This document shows, piece after piece, positions 25,371 to 34,890 of a stretch of 64,000 nt of DNA. The stretch spans positions 1-64,000 of the forward strand of contig NZ_VSSS01000067.1 in assembly GCF_008123425.1 (NCBI RefSeq), written 5' to 3'. Both the position numbers and the translations under genes were made by a program. Below the pieces are notes generated by a model. That model did not search any database. It was not told where the DNA came from and worked only from the letters and a program-made list of their open reading frames with translations. The stretch's first letter is position 1. Each line of letters begins with the position of its first letter. Source of the DNA: Bradyrhizobium rifense (lineage in GTDB: Bacteria; Pseudomonadota; Alphaproteobacteria; Rhizobiales; Xanthobacteraceae).

Positions 25371-26110
25371 GTGCAGTCCTCGAAGTCACCGACATCCAGA
25401 AGAGCTTTGGCGGCATCACCGCGGTCGACGGTGTCTCGTTCGACGTCCGCGAGGGTGAGATCCTCGGCCTGATCGGCCCGAACGGCTGCGGCAAGTCGAC
25501 CTTGTTCAACTGCATCCTCGGCCAGCTCACGCCATCAGGCGGCGAGGTCAAGCTTGACGGCAAGGTCGTCACCGGCCTGCGCCCCTCCGAACTCAACAAG
25601 CTCGGCGTCAGCCGCACCTTCCAGCTCCTGCAGGTATTCCCAAAACTCTCGGTGCGCGAGAACCTGATCCTCGCGGGCCAGGAGCATCAGGGCAACATGG
25701 CCTCGCGCCTGGTCGGGCGCTCCGATGCCGGGCTGACTGATACCGCCAACCAGATGATCGGCTTCTTCAAGCTCGATCATCTCGCCGCGGAACCTGCCGG
25801 CGGTCTCTCCTACGGCCAGCAAAAGCTGCTCGACGCCGCCATGGCCTTCATGGGCGGCCCGCGCCTGGTGTTGCTCGACGAGCCCGCCGGCGGCGTCAAT
25901 CCGACGATGCTGTCGGATCTGAAGGAACGCCTCATCGCGATCAACCGCGAGAAGAACGCCACCTTCGTCGTGATCGAGCACAACATGGAGTTCGTGATGT
26001 CGCTGTGCTCGCGGGTGATGGTGATGGCGGAAGGCAAGGTGCTGGCGATGGGGCGACCGGACGAGGTCCGGAAAAACCCCGCCGTGATCGAAGCCTATCT
26101 CGGACATTAG
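25367..26110 (+). CDS. Branched-chain-type ABC ATPase (LivG-like), quinate/shikimate module
   Basis: A 247-aa ATPase. Walker A is GPNGCGKST, the signature region reads LSYGQQK, which departs from the usual LSGGQ, and Walker B is LVLLDEPAGGV. It overlaps the LivM stop by 4 nt and is followed 12 nt later by the LivF-like gene. It powers import together with that partner. Confidence 0.93.
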   Translation: MSAVLEVTDIQKSFGGITAVDGVSFDVREGEILGLIGPNGCGKSTLFNCILGQLTPSGGEVKLDGKVVTGLRPSELNKLGVSRTFQLLQVFPKLSVRENLILAGQEHQGNMASRLVGRSDAGLTDTANQMIGFFKLDHLAAEPAGGLSYGQQKLLDAAMAFMGGPRLVLLDEPAGGVNPTMLSDLKERLIAINREKNATFVVIEHNMEFVMSLCSRVMVMAEGKVLAMGRPDEVRKNPAVIEAYLGH

Positions 26111-26122
26111 GGAAAGCGGGCC

Positions 26123-26860
26123 ATGAGCGATCCGATCCTCTCGGTTCACAACCTCGTCGGCGGCTACGGCAAGATGACGATCCTGAACGGCACGACATTT
26201 TCGGTGCCGCCGGCGACGATCACCACGATCATCGGCCCGAACGGCGCCGGCAAGTCGACCGTGTTCAAGGCGATCTTCGGCCTACTTAGGCTGCGCGAGG
26301 GCAAGATCAATTTTGCCGGCCGCGACGTCACCAATCTGAGCCAGCGCGCGCTGCTCAACGCCGGCATCTGCTACGTGCCGCAGGGCCGCAACATCTTTCC
26401 CGAGCTCTCAGTCCGCAGCAATATCGAGCTTGGCGGCGTCTCCGCCGGAAAGGGTATCGATCTGCCGACGCGCATCGAGGCAGCGCTCGACCTGTTTCCC
26501 GCGCTGCGCCGCAAGTCGACGCAGCAGGCCTCGACGCTCTCCGGCGGCGAGCAGAAGCAGCTCGAGATCGCTCGCTCGCTGCTGCTCGAACCAAAGCTGG
26601 TGCTGATCGACGAGCCCTCGATCGGCCTGTCGCCGCTGATGGTGCAGCAGACCTTCGATATCCTGAAGAGCCTGCGTGACCGCGGGGTCACCATCCTGAT
26701 GATCGAGCAGAACGCGCGCTCGGCGCTGCAGATATCGGACATCGGCATTGTGCTCGAGCTCGGTCAGACCCGCATGATCGACAAGGCGGAGCGTATTTTG
26801 AACGATCCCCGCATCGGCCAGCTGTTCCTCGGCGGCGCCATGGAAGAGAGCGCGGCATGA
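26123..26860 (+). CDS. Branched-chain-type ABC ATPase (LivF-like), quinate/shikimate module
   Basis: A 245-aa ATPase with Walker A GPNGAGKST, signature LSGGEQK and Walker B LVLIDEPSIGL. GGGAAAGCGGGCC precedes the ATG. Its stop overlaps the start of the oxidoreductase gene by 4 nt, so transporter and catabolic enzymes form one operon. Confidence 0.93.
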   Translation: MSDPILSVHNLVGGYGKMTILNGTTFSVPPATITTIIGPNGAGKSTVFKAIFGLLRLREGKINFAGRDVTNLSQRALLNAGICYVPQGRNIFPELSVRSNIELGGVSAGKGIDLPTRIEAALDLFPALRRKSTQQASTLSGGEQKQLEIARSLLLEPKLVLIDEPSIGLSPLMVQQTFDILKSLRDRGVTILMIEQNARSALQISDIGIVLELGQTRMIDKAERILNDPRIGQLFLGGAMEESAA

Positions 26861-27915
26861 GTGCGCCAATGCGCATCGCTGTCGCCGGTGCCGGCCTGAT
26901 CGGCCGCCGCCATATCGAATTGATCGACGCTTCGCCCGATTGCGTGCTGGCCGGCATCGCTGACCCCTCCCCCGCCGCGAAAGAGTTCGCGCAGGCACGC
27001 AGCACACCCTGGCATTCGGATCACCGCACGCTGCTGGCGGACGAGAAGCCTGATGGCCTGATCATCGCCTCACCGAACGCGCTGCACTTCCAGATGGCGC
27101 TCGACTGCGCACAAGCCGGCGTGCCCGCGCTGATCGAGAAGCCGGTGACCGACACGGTCGCGGCCGCGCAGCGGCTATGCGCGGCAGTCAAACGGACCGG
27201 CGTACCAATGCTGGTCGGCCATCACCGCCGGCACAATCCGATCATCAAGGCCGCGCGCGAAACGGTGACGACCGGCAAGCTCGGCGAGCTTACGGCCGTG
27301 GTCGGACTGTGGCTCCTGAAGAAGCCCGACGATTACTTTGACGTGGCGTGGCGGCGTGAGCACGGAGGCGGCCCGTTGCTCATCAACCTCATCCACGACA
27401 TCGACAATCTCCGCTTCATCTGCGGCGAGATCACCGAGGTGCAGGCGCTGACCTCGAACAAGGTTCGCGGCTTCGCTGTCGAGGACACCGCCGCATTGCT
27501 GCTGCGCTTCGCCAATGGCGCGCTGGGAACGGTGACCGTGTCGGACGCAACGCCGGCGCCGTGGAGCTGGGAGCTGACGTCGGGCGAGAACGCTGCATAC
27601 CCGAAGCAGGATCAGCCCTGTTGCATCCTCTCCGGCACCGCGGGCTCGCTGTCCGTGCCGAATATGGAGCTATGGTTCTACGCGCAAGAGCCCGGCTGGC
27701 ATGCGCCGCTGGCGCGCGAGACCGTCGTCCCGGCAGCGCTCGATCCGCTGGCCGAGCAGCTCCGGCATTTCTGCGCGGTCATCAGGGGTCGCGAACAACC
27801 GCTCATCCCAGTCGAAGATGCGATGGGCACGCTCGCGATCGTCGAGGCCGTCAGTGAAGCAGCACGCACGGGCCAAAAAATATCGCCGGGCCAAATCATG
27901 GAGCAGGCAGCATGA
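26857..27915 (+). CDS. Gfo/Idh/MocA family NAD(P)-dependent oxidoreductase
   Basis: A 352-aa dehydrogenase. The N-terminal Rossmann motif is VAGAGLIGRRH (residues about 7-17), and the Lys of EKPVTDTV (near residue 96) is the family's conserved active-site position. The C-terminal beta-sheet domain follows. Relatives oxidise sugars, inositols, and also quinate or shikimate. Overlap with the LivF-like gene upstream and the dehydratase downstream ties it to the same pathway. It may supply the second of the quinate and shikimate oxidation activities. Confidence 0.85.
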   Translation: MSAPMRIAVAGAGLIGRRHIELIDASPDCVLAGIADPSPAAKEFAQARSTPWHSDHRTLLADEKPDGLIIASPNALHFQMALDCAQAGVPALIEKPVTDTVAAAQRLCAAVKRTGVPMLVGHHRRHNPIIKAARETVTTGKLGELTAVVGLWLLKKPDDYFDVAWRREHGGGPLLINLIHDIDNLRFICGEITEVQALTSNKVRGFAVEDTAALLLRFANGALGTVTVSDATPAPWSWELTSGENAAYPKQDQPCCILSGTAGSLSVPNMELWFYAQEPGWHAPLARETVVPAALDPLAEQLRHFCAVIRGREQPLIPVEDAMGTLAIVEAVSEAARTGQKISPGQIMEQAA

Positions 27916-29783
27916 ACAAGCGCTCGATCGCAACCGTTTCCCTCTCAGGGGCGCTGGACGAAAAACTTCGCGCCATCGCATCCGCTGGCTTCGAGGCCGT
28001 CGAGATTTTCGAGAACGACCTGCTGTCCTTCGGTTCCGGCCCGCGCGATATCGCAAAGCTGTGCACGGACCTCAATCTCGAGATCTGCGCGTTCCAGCCA
28101 TTCCGCGATTTCGAGGGCATGCCGGAGCCACAGCGCTCGCGCAATTTTGTCCGCGCCGAGCGCAAATTCGATCTGATGCAGGAGCTCGGCACCGATTTGC
28201 TGCTGATCTGCTCCAACGTCTCCCCTCACTCGCTCGGCGGCATCGACCGCGCAGCCGATGATTTTCGCGAGCTCGGCGATCGCGCCGCCAAGCGCGGTTT
28301 GCGCGTCGGCTATGAGGCGCTGGCCTGGGGGCGGCACGTCAACGACTATCGCGATGCCTGGGAAATCGTGCGGCGCGCCGATCATCCGGCGATTGGCGTC
28401 ATCCTCGACAGTTTTCACGCGCTGGCGCCGGGCTTCCCGGTGCGCGCGATGGCCTCGATCCCCGGCAACAAAATCTTTCTGGTGCAGTTGGCCGATGCGC
28501 CGAAGCTCGAGCTCGACATCCTGTCGTGGAGCCGGCACTTCCGCTCCTTCCCCGGCCAGGGCGACCTGCCGGTCGGCGAGTTCATGCAGGCGATCGCGGC
28601 GACCGGCTACTCCGGTCCGTGGTCGTTGGAGATCTTCAACGACCAGTTCCGCGCCGGCTCGGCGGCGCAGACCGCGGTGGACGGCCTGCGCTCGCTGATC
28701 CTGTTGCAGGACCAGCTCGCCCCGGATTGGCCAAAGCTCGTCGGCGAGCCCTTGGCACCGAAGGCCAAGAGCAGCGGCACGGGCTTCATCGAGTTCGCCG
28801 TCAACGAGACCAAGGCCGGCGAGCTCGCGCATCTGTTCTCGCAACTCGGCTTCCGCAAGACCGGCAAGCATCACAGCAAGGCCGTGGAGCGCTGGTCGCA
28901 GGGTGCGGTTGAACTCGTCATCAATTCCGAGACCGACGGTTTTGCGCATTCGCATTACGTCACGCACGGCCCCGGTGTCTGCGCCATCGCGCTGGACGTC
29001 GACAATGCCGGCCTTGCCATGCAGCGCGCCGAAACGCTGAAGGCGCGCACCTTCTACCAGCCGGTCGGGCCGGGCGAGCTGGAGATCCCCGCGATCCACG
29101 GCGTCGGCGGCAGTCTGCTCTATTTCCTCGACCAGGCCGGCAAGAACTGGGACACGGATTTTGCGCCAGTTGCGAGCGATGCAAGCGCGGATGCGCTGCT
29201 CGCCATCGACCACATCGCGCAGTCGATGCCCTATGACGAGATGCTGTCCTGGCTCTTGTTCTACACCGGCATCCTCGACCTCAAGCGGCTGCCGCAGATG
29301 GAGATCGCCGACCCCCGCGGTCTCGTGCAGAGCCAGGCCGTCATCAACGGCGACCAGAGCCTGCGCTTCGTGCTCAACGGCTCATCCGCCAACCGCACGC
29401 TGCCGGCGCGTTTCATCTCGGAGTTTTTCGGCTCGGGCGTGCAGCACGTCGCGTTTGCCTGCCAGGATATCTTTGCCGCGGTCGCTGCGATGCGCGCCCG
29501 CGGCGCGGACTTCCTGGATATCCCTGACAATTACTACGACGACATCGAAGCCAAATACGATCTCGCCCCCGATGTCATGGCCAAGCTCCGCGCCAACCAC
29601 ATCCTCTACGACCGCGAGGGCGACGGCGAGTTCTTCCAGGTCTACACGCACATCTTTGATGAGCGATTCTTCTTCGAGATCGTGGAGCGACGGAGCTACC
29701 AGGGCTTTGGTGCGGCCAATGCCGGGATCAGGCTGGCCGCGCAGTCCCGCGAGGTGCGCCCCGTCAGCATGCCGCGGGTGTAG
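27912..29783 (+). CDS. quiC: 3-Dehydroshikimate dehydratase, QuiC type, fused to an HPPD-like domain
   Basis: A 623-aa two-domain protein. Residues about 1-290 form a sugar-phosphate-isomerase-type TIM barrel that matches bacterial 3-dehydroshikimate dehydratases, which turn 3-dehydroshikimate into protocatechuate. Residues about 295-600 form a VOC / 4-hydroxyphenylpyruvate-dioxygenase-like half; likely metal ligands are in IDHIAQSMP, VQHVAFACQD and the Glu of FFFEIVERR. In QuiC1-type enzymes this second half is retained with unclear function. It overlaps the upstream oxidoreductase by 4 nt and ends the operon, giving the expected product for beta-ketoadipate metabolism. Confidence 0.88.
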   Translation: MNKRSIATVSLSGALDEKLRAIASAGFEAVEIFENDLLSFGSGPRDIAKLCTDLNLEICAFQPFRDFEGMPEPQRSRNFVRAERKFDLMQELGTDLLLICSNVSPHSLGGIDRAADDFRELGDRAAKRGLRVGYEALAWGRHVNDYRDAWEIVRRADHPAIGVILDSFHALAPGFPVRAMASIPGNKIFLVQLADAPKLELDILSWSRHFRSFPGQGDLPVGEFMQAIAATGYSGPWSLEIFNDQFRAGSAAQTAVDGLRSLILLQDQLAPDWPKLVGEPLAPKAKSSGTGFIEFAVNETKAGELAHLFSQLGFRKTGKHHSKAVERWSQGAVELVINSETDGFAHSHYVTHGPGVCAIALDVDNAGLAMQRAETLKARTFYQPVGPGELEIPAIHGVGGSLLYFLDQAGKNWDTDFAPVASDASADALLAIDHIAQSMPYDEMLSWLLFYTGILDLKRLPQMEIADPRGLVQSQAVINGDQSLRFVLNGSSANRTLPARFISEFFGSGVQHVAFACQDIFAAVAAMRARGADFLDIPDNYYDDIEAKYDLAPDVMAKLRANHILYDREGDGEFFQVYTHIFDERFFFEIVERRSYQGFGAANAGIRLAAQSREVRPVSMPRV

Positions 29784-29796
29784 GCGGTGTCCATCG

Positions 29797-29878
29797 CCGT
29801 CATTGCGAGCGTAGCGAAGCAATCCAGACTGCATCCGCGGAAAGACTCTGGATTGCTTCGCTACGCTCGCAATGACGG
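29797..29878. repeat. Intergenic palindromic repeat, family A copy 2
   Basis: Starts CCGTCATTGCGAGCGTAGCG and ends CGCTACGCTCGCAATGACGG, with inner AATCCAGA and TCTGGATT arms. It lies between the convergent ends of quiC and the orphan binding-protein gene, the same kind of position as copies at 14251 and 36917. Confidence 0.9.
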
Positions 29879-29894
29879 AGGAGAGAGCTGAGAG

Positions 29895-29921
29895 CCCCTC
29901 TCCCGCGAGCGGGAAGAGGGG
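29895..29921. terminator. Stem-loop between convergent genes
   Basis: CCCCTCTCCCGC pairs with GCGGG-A-AGAGGGG around a GA loop, with one bulged A. It lies 8 nt beyond the stop of the leftward binding-protein gene. No T-tract follows, so the terminator call is based on position and stability only. Confidence 0.5.
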
Positions 29922-29928
29922 AGATATC

Positions 29929-31101
29929 TCACTTCATCTGACACTTGTCATGAAAACGATCCTGATCATTCTCCACGATCGTCGCCACAGTCTTCAGCGA
30001 AAGCTGGCCTTCGCCGTCCTTCACCACGTCCTGCAGATAGAAGCTCTGCACCGGGATGTGGTTGTTGCCGAACTTGAAGGGGCCGCGCAGCGACTTGATG
30101 TTGGCCTTCTCCATCTCGGCCTTCATCGCGTCCTTCTTGCTGGTATCGCCCTTCACCGCGACGACCGCGCTGTTGATGAGCTGGGCCGCGTCATAGGCTT
30201 GCGCGCCATAATAGGTCGGACGCAGGCCGGTGTACTTCTTGCGGTAGTCGGCGACGAAGCGCTTGTTCTGCTCGTTGGGGAGGTCGTTGACCCATTCCTG
30301 CGCGCCGGGAACCCCTAACGCGTTCTCCTTCTGCAGCGGCAGCGACAGCTCGTCGACGGTGAACGCCGTGTAGAGCGGCATCGTGCTCTTCAGGCCCGCC
30401 TGCGCATATTGATTGAGGAACTGCACGCCGGCGGGCCCCGGATAGAACACGAAGATCGACTCGGCGCCCGAGGCGCGTGCCTTGGAGAGCTCGGCGGAGA
30501 AGTCGAGTTGGCTCGGCCACACCGTGTATTCCTCGCCCTTCACCTCACCCTTGAACGTGCTCTTCACGCCCGCGAGCATGTCCTTGCCGGCGGCGTAGTT
30601 CGGCCCGATCAGGAACACGCTCTTGACGCCCCTCTGGTTCATGTAGAGGCCCATGGCGGCCGGCGTCTGGTCGTTCTGCCAGGACGTCGAGAACACGTAA
30701 GGGCTGCACAGCTCGCCGGCGAGCTGCGATGGGCCGGCATTGGCCGAGATCAGGAAGGTCTGCGAGTCGACTGCGGTCTTGAGCGAGGCCAGCAACACGT
30801 TCGACCAAATGTAGCCGGCGAGGAAATCGACCTTGTCGGACTGCACCAGCTTTTCGGTCTTCTGCTTGCCGACATCCGGCTTCTGGCCGTCGTCCTCATA
30901 GATCACCTCGACCGGCTTGCCATCCATCTTGCGGCCGATGTGGTCGAGTGCGAGCTCGAAGGAGTTGCGCATGTCGTTGCCGATCACGGCGCCCGGGCCG
31001 CTGAAGGTCGAGACGAAACCGATCTTGATGGTGTCGCCGGCGAATGCCGGGCTTGCCAGCGCGAGCGCAGCCGCACCCGCCAGCCAGAATGCTGTCTTCA
31101 T
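29929..31101 (-). CDS. Orphan branched-chain-type ABC binding protein
   Basis: A 390-aa type I periplasmic binding protein. The signal peptide MKTAFWLAGAAALALASPAFA precedes GDTIKIGFVSTFSGPGAVIG. The ATG at 31101 has an AGGAGGGGAG ribosome site. Two cysteines (ELCSP and the C-terminal DKCQMK) could form a disulphide. No permease or ATPase gene adjoins it. Because the liv operon at 14346-17670 lacks a binding protein, this is a good candidate partner, possibly for benzoate-type ligands. Confidence 0.85.
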   Translation of the reverse strand: MKTAFWLAGAAALALASPAFAGDTIKIGFVSTFSGPGAVIGNDMRNSFELALDHIGRKMDGKPVEVIYEDDGQKPDVGKQKTEKLVQSDKVDFLAGYIWSNVLLASLKTAVDSQTFLISANAGPSQLAGELCSPYVFSTSWQNDQTPAAMGLYMNQRGVKSVFLIGPNYAAGKDMLAGVKSTFKGEVKGEEYTVWPSQLDFSAELSKARASGAESIFVFYPGPAGVQFLNQYAQAGLKSTMPLYTAFTVDELSLPLQKENALGVPGAQEWVNDLPNEQNKRFVADYRKKYTGLRPTYYGAQAYDAAQLINSAVVAVKGDTSKKDAMKAEMEKANIKSLRGPFKFGNNHIPVQSFYLQDVVKDGEGQLSLKTVATIVENDQDRFHDKCQMK

Positions 31102-31403
31102 AACCACTCCCCTCCTTATTATTGATCCCGGAAACGGGGTGATCGCCGCCCCGGGCCTGTCTCTATTGAACGCAAAATCTGTCGCGTCGCCAATGGCTCA
31201 GCGCCCGCCCCTGCACCATATTTCGCCCCAATCGTCGATGGCAAGAAATATAATTCTACTTACTTCGACGAAGGCTGCGGCGCTTTTCCACGGGGAATAT
31301 CGATACGCCGAGACTATTCGGTGATTGATGACGACTATTGGACCACGGCGCCCAATCCGCACTTAAATGAGGAAGTCAGAGCAGCGAGATTCGAGGGTAC
31401 ATC
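31102..31403. other. Intergenic region between divergent binding-protein and NDH-2 genes
   Basis: About 300 bases that should hold two divergent promoters. A small dyad, GATC-CCGGAAACGG-GGTGATC, is near 31123. A single TGCA at 31212 lacks a second half-site. I see no reading frame worth calling. Confidence 0.5.
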
Positions 31404-32669
31404 ATGACCACGACACCGCATCGCGTCGTCATCGTCGGGGCCGGCTTCGGCGGGCTGGAGACGACCTACCGGCTGGCGGGCGCGCCGGTCGAGATCACGC
31501 TGATCGACCGCCGCAACCATCATCTGTTTCAGCCGCTGCTCTATCAGGTGGCCACCGCCTCGCTCGCGACCAGCGAGATCGCGTGGCCGGTCCGCCATCT
31601 CATGCGCGACCGGCGCGAGGTGACGACACTGTTTGCGACCGTCAGCGGCGTCGATGCCGCCAGGCGCCGCGTGCTGATCGACGACGGCAGCGAGGTGCCC
31701 TACGACACGCTGGTGCTCGCCACCGGCGCGCGCCACGCCTATTTCGGCCACGACGAGTGGGAGCAGTTCGCGCCGGGCCTGAAGACGCTGGAGGATGCGA
31801 CCACCTTGCGCCGCCACATCCTGGTGGCGTTCGAGCGCGCCGAGCGAGAGATCGATCCGGCCAAACGGGCGGCCCGGATGACCTTCGTCATCGTCGGCGC
31901 CGGACCGACTGGCGTCGAGCTTGCCGGCACTATCGCGGAAATGGCGCACGACACCCTGCCGGACGATTTCCGCAACATCGATACGACCAAGGCCCGCGTG
32001 GTCCTGATCGAGGCCGGACCGCGCGTGCTGGCGGGTTTTGCCGACGATCTCTCGGCCTATGCACAGGCCTCGCTTGAGAAGATCGGCGTGGAGGTCGTGC
32101 TTGGCCAGGCCGTCACCGAGATCGACCGCGACGGCGTCGTCTATGGCGGGCAGCGGCTGAACGCGAAAACCATGATCTGGGCCGCCGGCGTGCGCGCCTC
32201 GCCCGCTGCCGAATGGCTGGACGCACCGGCCGATCGCGCCGGGCGCGTGCAAGTCGAGGACGATCTCACCATCCCAGGCCATCCCGACATCTTCGCGATC
32301 GGCGACACCGTCTTGATCAACGCCTGGGATGGCAAGCCGGTGCCCGGCATCGCGCCTGCCGCCAAGCAGCAAGGGCAGCACGTCGCCGACACCATCAAGG
32401 CGCGGCTGCGCGGCGAGAGCAAGGGCGCGTTCCGCTACAAACACTCTGGCAGCCTCGCGCAGATCGGCAAACGGCTCGCGGTGATCGATTTCGGCCGCAT
32501 CAAGCTGCGCGGCACGATCGCATGGTGGATCTGGGGCATCGCCCACATCTACTTCCTGATCGGCCTCCGCCACCGCCTCAGCGTCGCGCTGAGCTGGCTC
32601 TGGATCTACGCCCGCGACCAGCGCGCGGCGAGGTTGATCACGCAGGGAAGCAGCAAGGTGGTGGGGTAA
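31404..32669 (+). CDS. Type II NADH dehydrogenase (NDH-2 family)
   Basis: A 421-aa flavoprotein. The FAD site is VVIVGAGFGGLE near residue 8, the NAD(H) site is FVIVGAGPTGVELAGT near 160, and the second FAD contact is HPDIFAIGDTV near 290. The C-terminus has a hydrophobic amphipathic stretch (WWIWGIAHIYFLIGLRHRL) that would anchor it to the inner membrane. It passes electrons from NADH to quinone without pumping protons, useful when aromatic breakdown yields excess NADH. The neighbouring slipin is a separate unit about 115 nt downstream. Confidence 0.9.
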   Translation: MTTTPHRVVIVGAGFGGLETTYRLAGAPVEITLIDRRNHHLFQPLLYQVATASLATSEIAWPVRHLMRDRREVTTLFATVSGVDAARRRVLIDDGSEVPYDTLVLATGARHAYFGHDEWEQFAPGLKTLEDATTLRRHILVAFERAEREIDPAKRAARMTFVIVGAGPTGVELAGTIAEMAHDTLPDDFRNIDTTKARVVLIEAGPRVLAGFADDLSAYAQASLEKIGVEVVLGQAVTEIDRDGVVYGGQRLNAKTMIWAAGVRASPAAEWLDAPADRAGRVQVEDDLTIPGHPDIFAIGDTVLINAWDGKPVPGIAPAAKQQGQHVADTIKARLRGESKGAFRYKHSGSLAQIGKRLAVIDFGRIKLRGTIAWWIWGIAHIYFLIGLRHRLSVALSWLWIYARDQRAARLITQGSSKVVG

Positions 32670-32783
32670 ACGTCAAGTACCCCCGGCAAATATATATAGC
32701 CTTAGGTCGTCGAGCGCCGAGATTGAACCCGATGACCGCCAGTATTTTATCCATCACACGCTGAATTCATTTTGGAGGCGGCT

Positions 32784-33581
32784 ATGTCCGTCATGGACTT
32801 CTTCGCATCGCTTTCGTTCTTGTTAATCGCCGGCATCGTAGCTCTTGCCCTTTTGGTACTGAGCATCCGCGTGGCCAATCAATATGAACGGAGCGTCGTG
32901 TTCCGGCTCGGCAAGTTCAACCGTACCGCCGGCCCCGGCCTTTACCTCGTCTGGCCAGTGATCGAATGGCAGACCAAGCTCGACCTACGCACGATCACCG
33001 CCAATGTCGAGCAGCAGGAAGGCATCACGCGAGACAACGTGCCGATCAAGGTCGACGCCGTGGTCTGGTATCGCATCGTCGACCCCGAACGCGCCGTCAT
33101 CGAGGTGAAGGCCGTCTCGAATGCTGTTGTGCAGGTCTCCTTGACGACACTGCGCGCCGTGCTCGGCCAGCATACGCTGGATGAGATACTGAAGGCGCAG
33201 GACACCATCGCCGAGGTCATGCAGAAGTCGATCGACGCTATTACCGAACCCTGGGGCGTGAAGGTCGAACTCGTGCAGATGAAGAATGTCGAGATCCCAC
33301 CGAGCATGCAACGCGCGATGGCCCAGGAAGCCGAGGCCCTGCGCGAGAAGCGCGCCCGCCTGATCAAGGCAGAAGCCGAACTCGACGCCGCGGAACAACT
33401 CCGTCAGGCCGCCGAGGTGATCATGCAAAACCCCGCCGGCCTCGAACTGCGGCGCATGCAGATGATCACCGAGGTCGGCGCCGAGCAGAACACGATGACC
33501 ATCATCATGATGCCGAGCGAGTTCGTCGCGATGGCAAGGGGAATTGCGGACGCGGCGAAGGTCGTGGCGAGCAAGGGTTGA
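32784..33581 (+). CDS. Slipin / SPFH-domain membrane protein
   Basis: A 265-aa stomatin-like protein. A single membrane segment at about residues 8-30 is followed by the SPFH/Band-7 domain (NQYERSVVFRLGKF, GPGLYLVWPVIE, TRDNVPIKVDAVVWYRI). An Ala/Glu-rich coiled coil spans about 180-235. GGAGG lies before the ATG at 32784. Slipins form oligomeric rings in membrane microdomains; a NfeD-type protease partner, common for this family, is not present nearby. Confidence 0.92.
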   Translation: MSVMDFFASLSFLLIAGIVALALLVLSIRVANQYERSVVFRLGKFNRTAGPGLYLVWPVIEWQTKLDLRTITANVEQQEGITRDNVPIKVDAVVWYRIVDPERAVIEVKAVSNAVVQVSLTTLRAVLGQHTLDEILKAQDTIAEVMQKSIDAITEPWGVKVELVQMKNVEIPPSMQRAMAQEAEALREKRARLIKAEAELDAAEQLRQAAEVIMQNPAGLELRRMQMITEVGAEQNTMTIIMMPSEFVAMARGIADAAKVVASKG

Positions 33582-33604
33582 AGAGGAGCTAATGCGCCTG
33601 CACT

Positions 33605-33633
33605 CCCTCTCCCCGTTCTTACGGGGGAGAGGG
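33605..33633. terminator. Stem-loop between convergent slipin and binding-protein genes
   Basis: CCCTCTCCCC and GGGGGAGAGGG form a 10-bp stem around GTTCTTAC. It lies 24 nt after the slipin stop and 9 nt after the stop of the leftward gene, so it could end transcripts from both sides. It belongs to the CTCTCCCC palindrome family. Confidence 0.6.
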
Positions 33634-33641
33634 TCGGTTCG

Positions 33642-34853
33642 CTACTTCACCAGCTCACACCCGCCCTCCGCCATCGGGCGAAACGCCTGCTCCGCGGGGA
33701 TCGTCGAAACCAGCTTGTAATAGTCATACGGATATTTCGAATCCTCCGGCTTTTTCACCTCGAACAGATACATCGGATGCACGACGCGGCCGTCCTGGCG
33801 GATCGTGGTGTCGCCGAACAACCTGTCCTTGCCTTTGAATTTCTTCATCTCGGGCACAACGTCCTTGGCATTGTCGCTGCCCGTCACCGCGACCGCGTTG
33901 AGATAGGCGAGCGTGGACGCATAGACGCCGGCCTGGTTGCCGCTCGGCATCTTGCCGTTCATGCCGGGACGCGCGGCGAAGCGCATTGCGAAGGCGCGGG
34001 TGTCGTCATTCATGTCCCAGTAAAAGGCTTCCATGAGCTGCAGGCCCTGCGCGACCTTGATCCCCATGCCGTGGACGTCGTTGATGAACAGCAGGAAAGC
34101 GACGAGCTTCTGCCCGCTCTGCTGGATGCCGAACTCGGATGCCTGCTTCACCGCATTGATGGTGTCGCCGCCGGCATTGGCAAGGCCGATCACCTGCGCC
34201 TTTGAGCCCTGCGCCTGCAGCAGGAACGAGGCGAAGTCGGAGGTGCCGAGCGGATGTTTTGAAGAGCCCAGCACCTTGCCGCCGCGGCCGTCGATGTATT
34301 TCTGCGCCTCCGCCTCGATGCCCTTGCCGAGCGCGTAATCGACCGTCAGAAAATACCAGTCCTTGCCGCCGCGCGACATCATCGCCGCCGCCGTGGTGTT
34401 GCCGGTCGCCCAGGTGTCGTTGACCCATTGGATGGTATTCGGTGAGCAGGCCTTTCCCGTGAGATCGGCGCTCGCGGTCGACGACGCGAGGTACGTCATG
34501 CGGCTGTCGCGCAACAGCGTGTTGATGGAGAGGCCGACCGCCGAGTTCGGCACATCGACGATGGCGTCGACGCCTTCGACGTCGAGCCATTTGCGCGCGA
34601 TGGCGTTGCCGACATCGGCCTTGTTCTGATGGTCGGCATAGACGATCTCGACCTTGATGCCTTTTCCGCCACCATTGAAATCCTCGGCCGCCATGCGCGC
34701 AGCCTCGACCGAGCCCATGCCATTGGTATCCTGAAAAATGCCGGAGATGTCGTTGAGCACTCCGACGCGCACGACATTGTCGGAGATCTCGGCGCTCGCC
34801 GTGCCGCCGATCAGGCTCGCAGCGAGCGCGAGCGTCCACTTCAAGTTCTTCAT
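33642..34853 (-). CDS. ABC transporter binding protein linked to the P450
   Basis: A 403-aa type I periplasmic binding protein with signal peptide MKNLKWTLALAASLIGGTASA. The mature start EISDNVVRVGVLNDISGIF is typical of aromatic-acid-binding HAAT proteins. Its ATG is 37 nt after the P450 stop with GGGAGGGA upstream, so it is co-transcribed with the P450. No permease or ATPase gene is adjacent; it probably docks with a transporter encoded elsewhere. A methoxybenzoate-type ligand is a reasonable inference from the P450. Confidence 0.88.
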   Translation of the reverse strand: MKNLKWTLALAASLIGGTASAEISDNVVRVGVLNDISGIFQDTNGMGSVEAARMAAEDFNGGGKGIKVEIVYADHQNKADVGNAIARKWLDVEGVDAIVDVPNSAVGLSINTLLRDSRMTYLASSTASADLTGKACSPNTIQWVNDTWATGNTTAAAMMSRGGKDWYFLTVDYALGKGIEAEAQKYIDGRGGKVLGSSKHPLGTSDFASFLLQAQGSKAQVIGLANAGGDTINAVKQASEFGIQQSGQKLVAFLLFINDVHGMGIKVAQGLQLMEAFYWDMNDDTRAFAMRFAARPGMNGKMPSGNQAGVYASTLAYLNAVAVTGSDNAKDVVPEMKKFKGKDRLFGDTTIRQDGRVVHPMYLFEVKKPEDSKYPYDYYKLVSTIPAEQAFRPMAEGGCELVK

Positions 34854-34890
34854 TGGTCCCTCCCCTTTGTTGTTTTCGCCGCCGACAGCA

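Noticed and set aside
31212..31221. Single TGCA upstream of the orphan binding protein
   Set aside because: The second half-site is absent, so it is not evidence of BoxR control.
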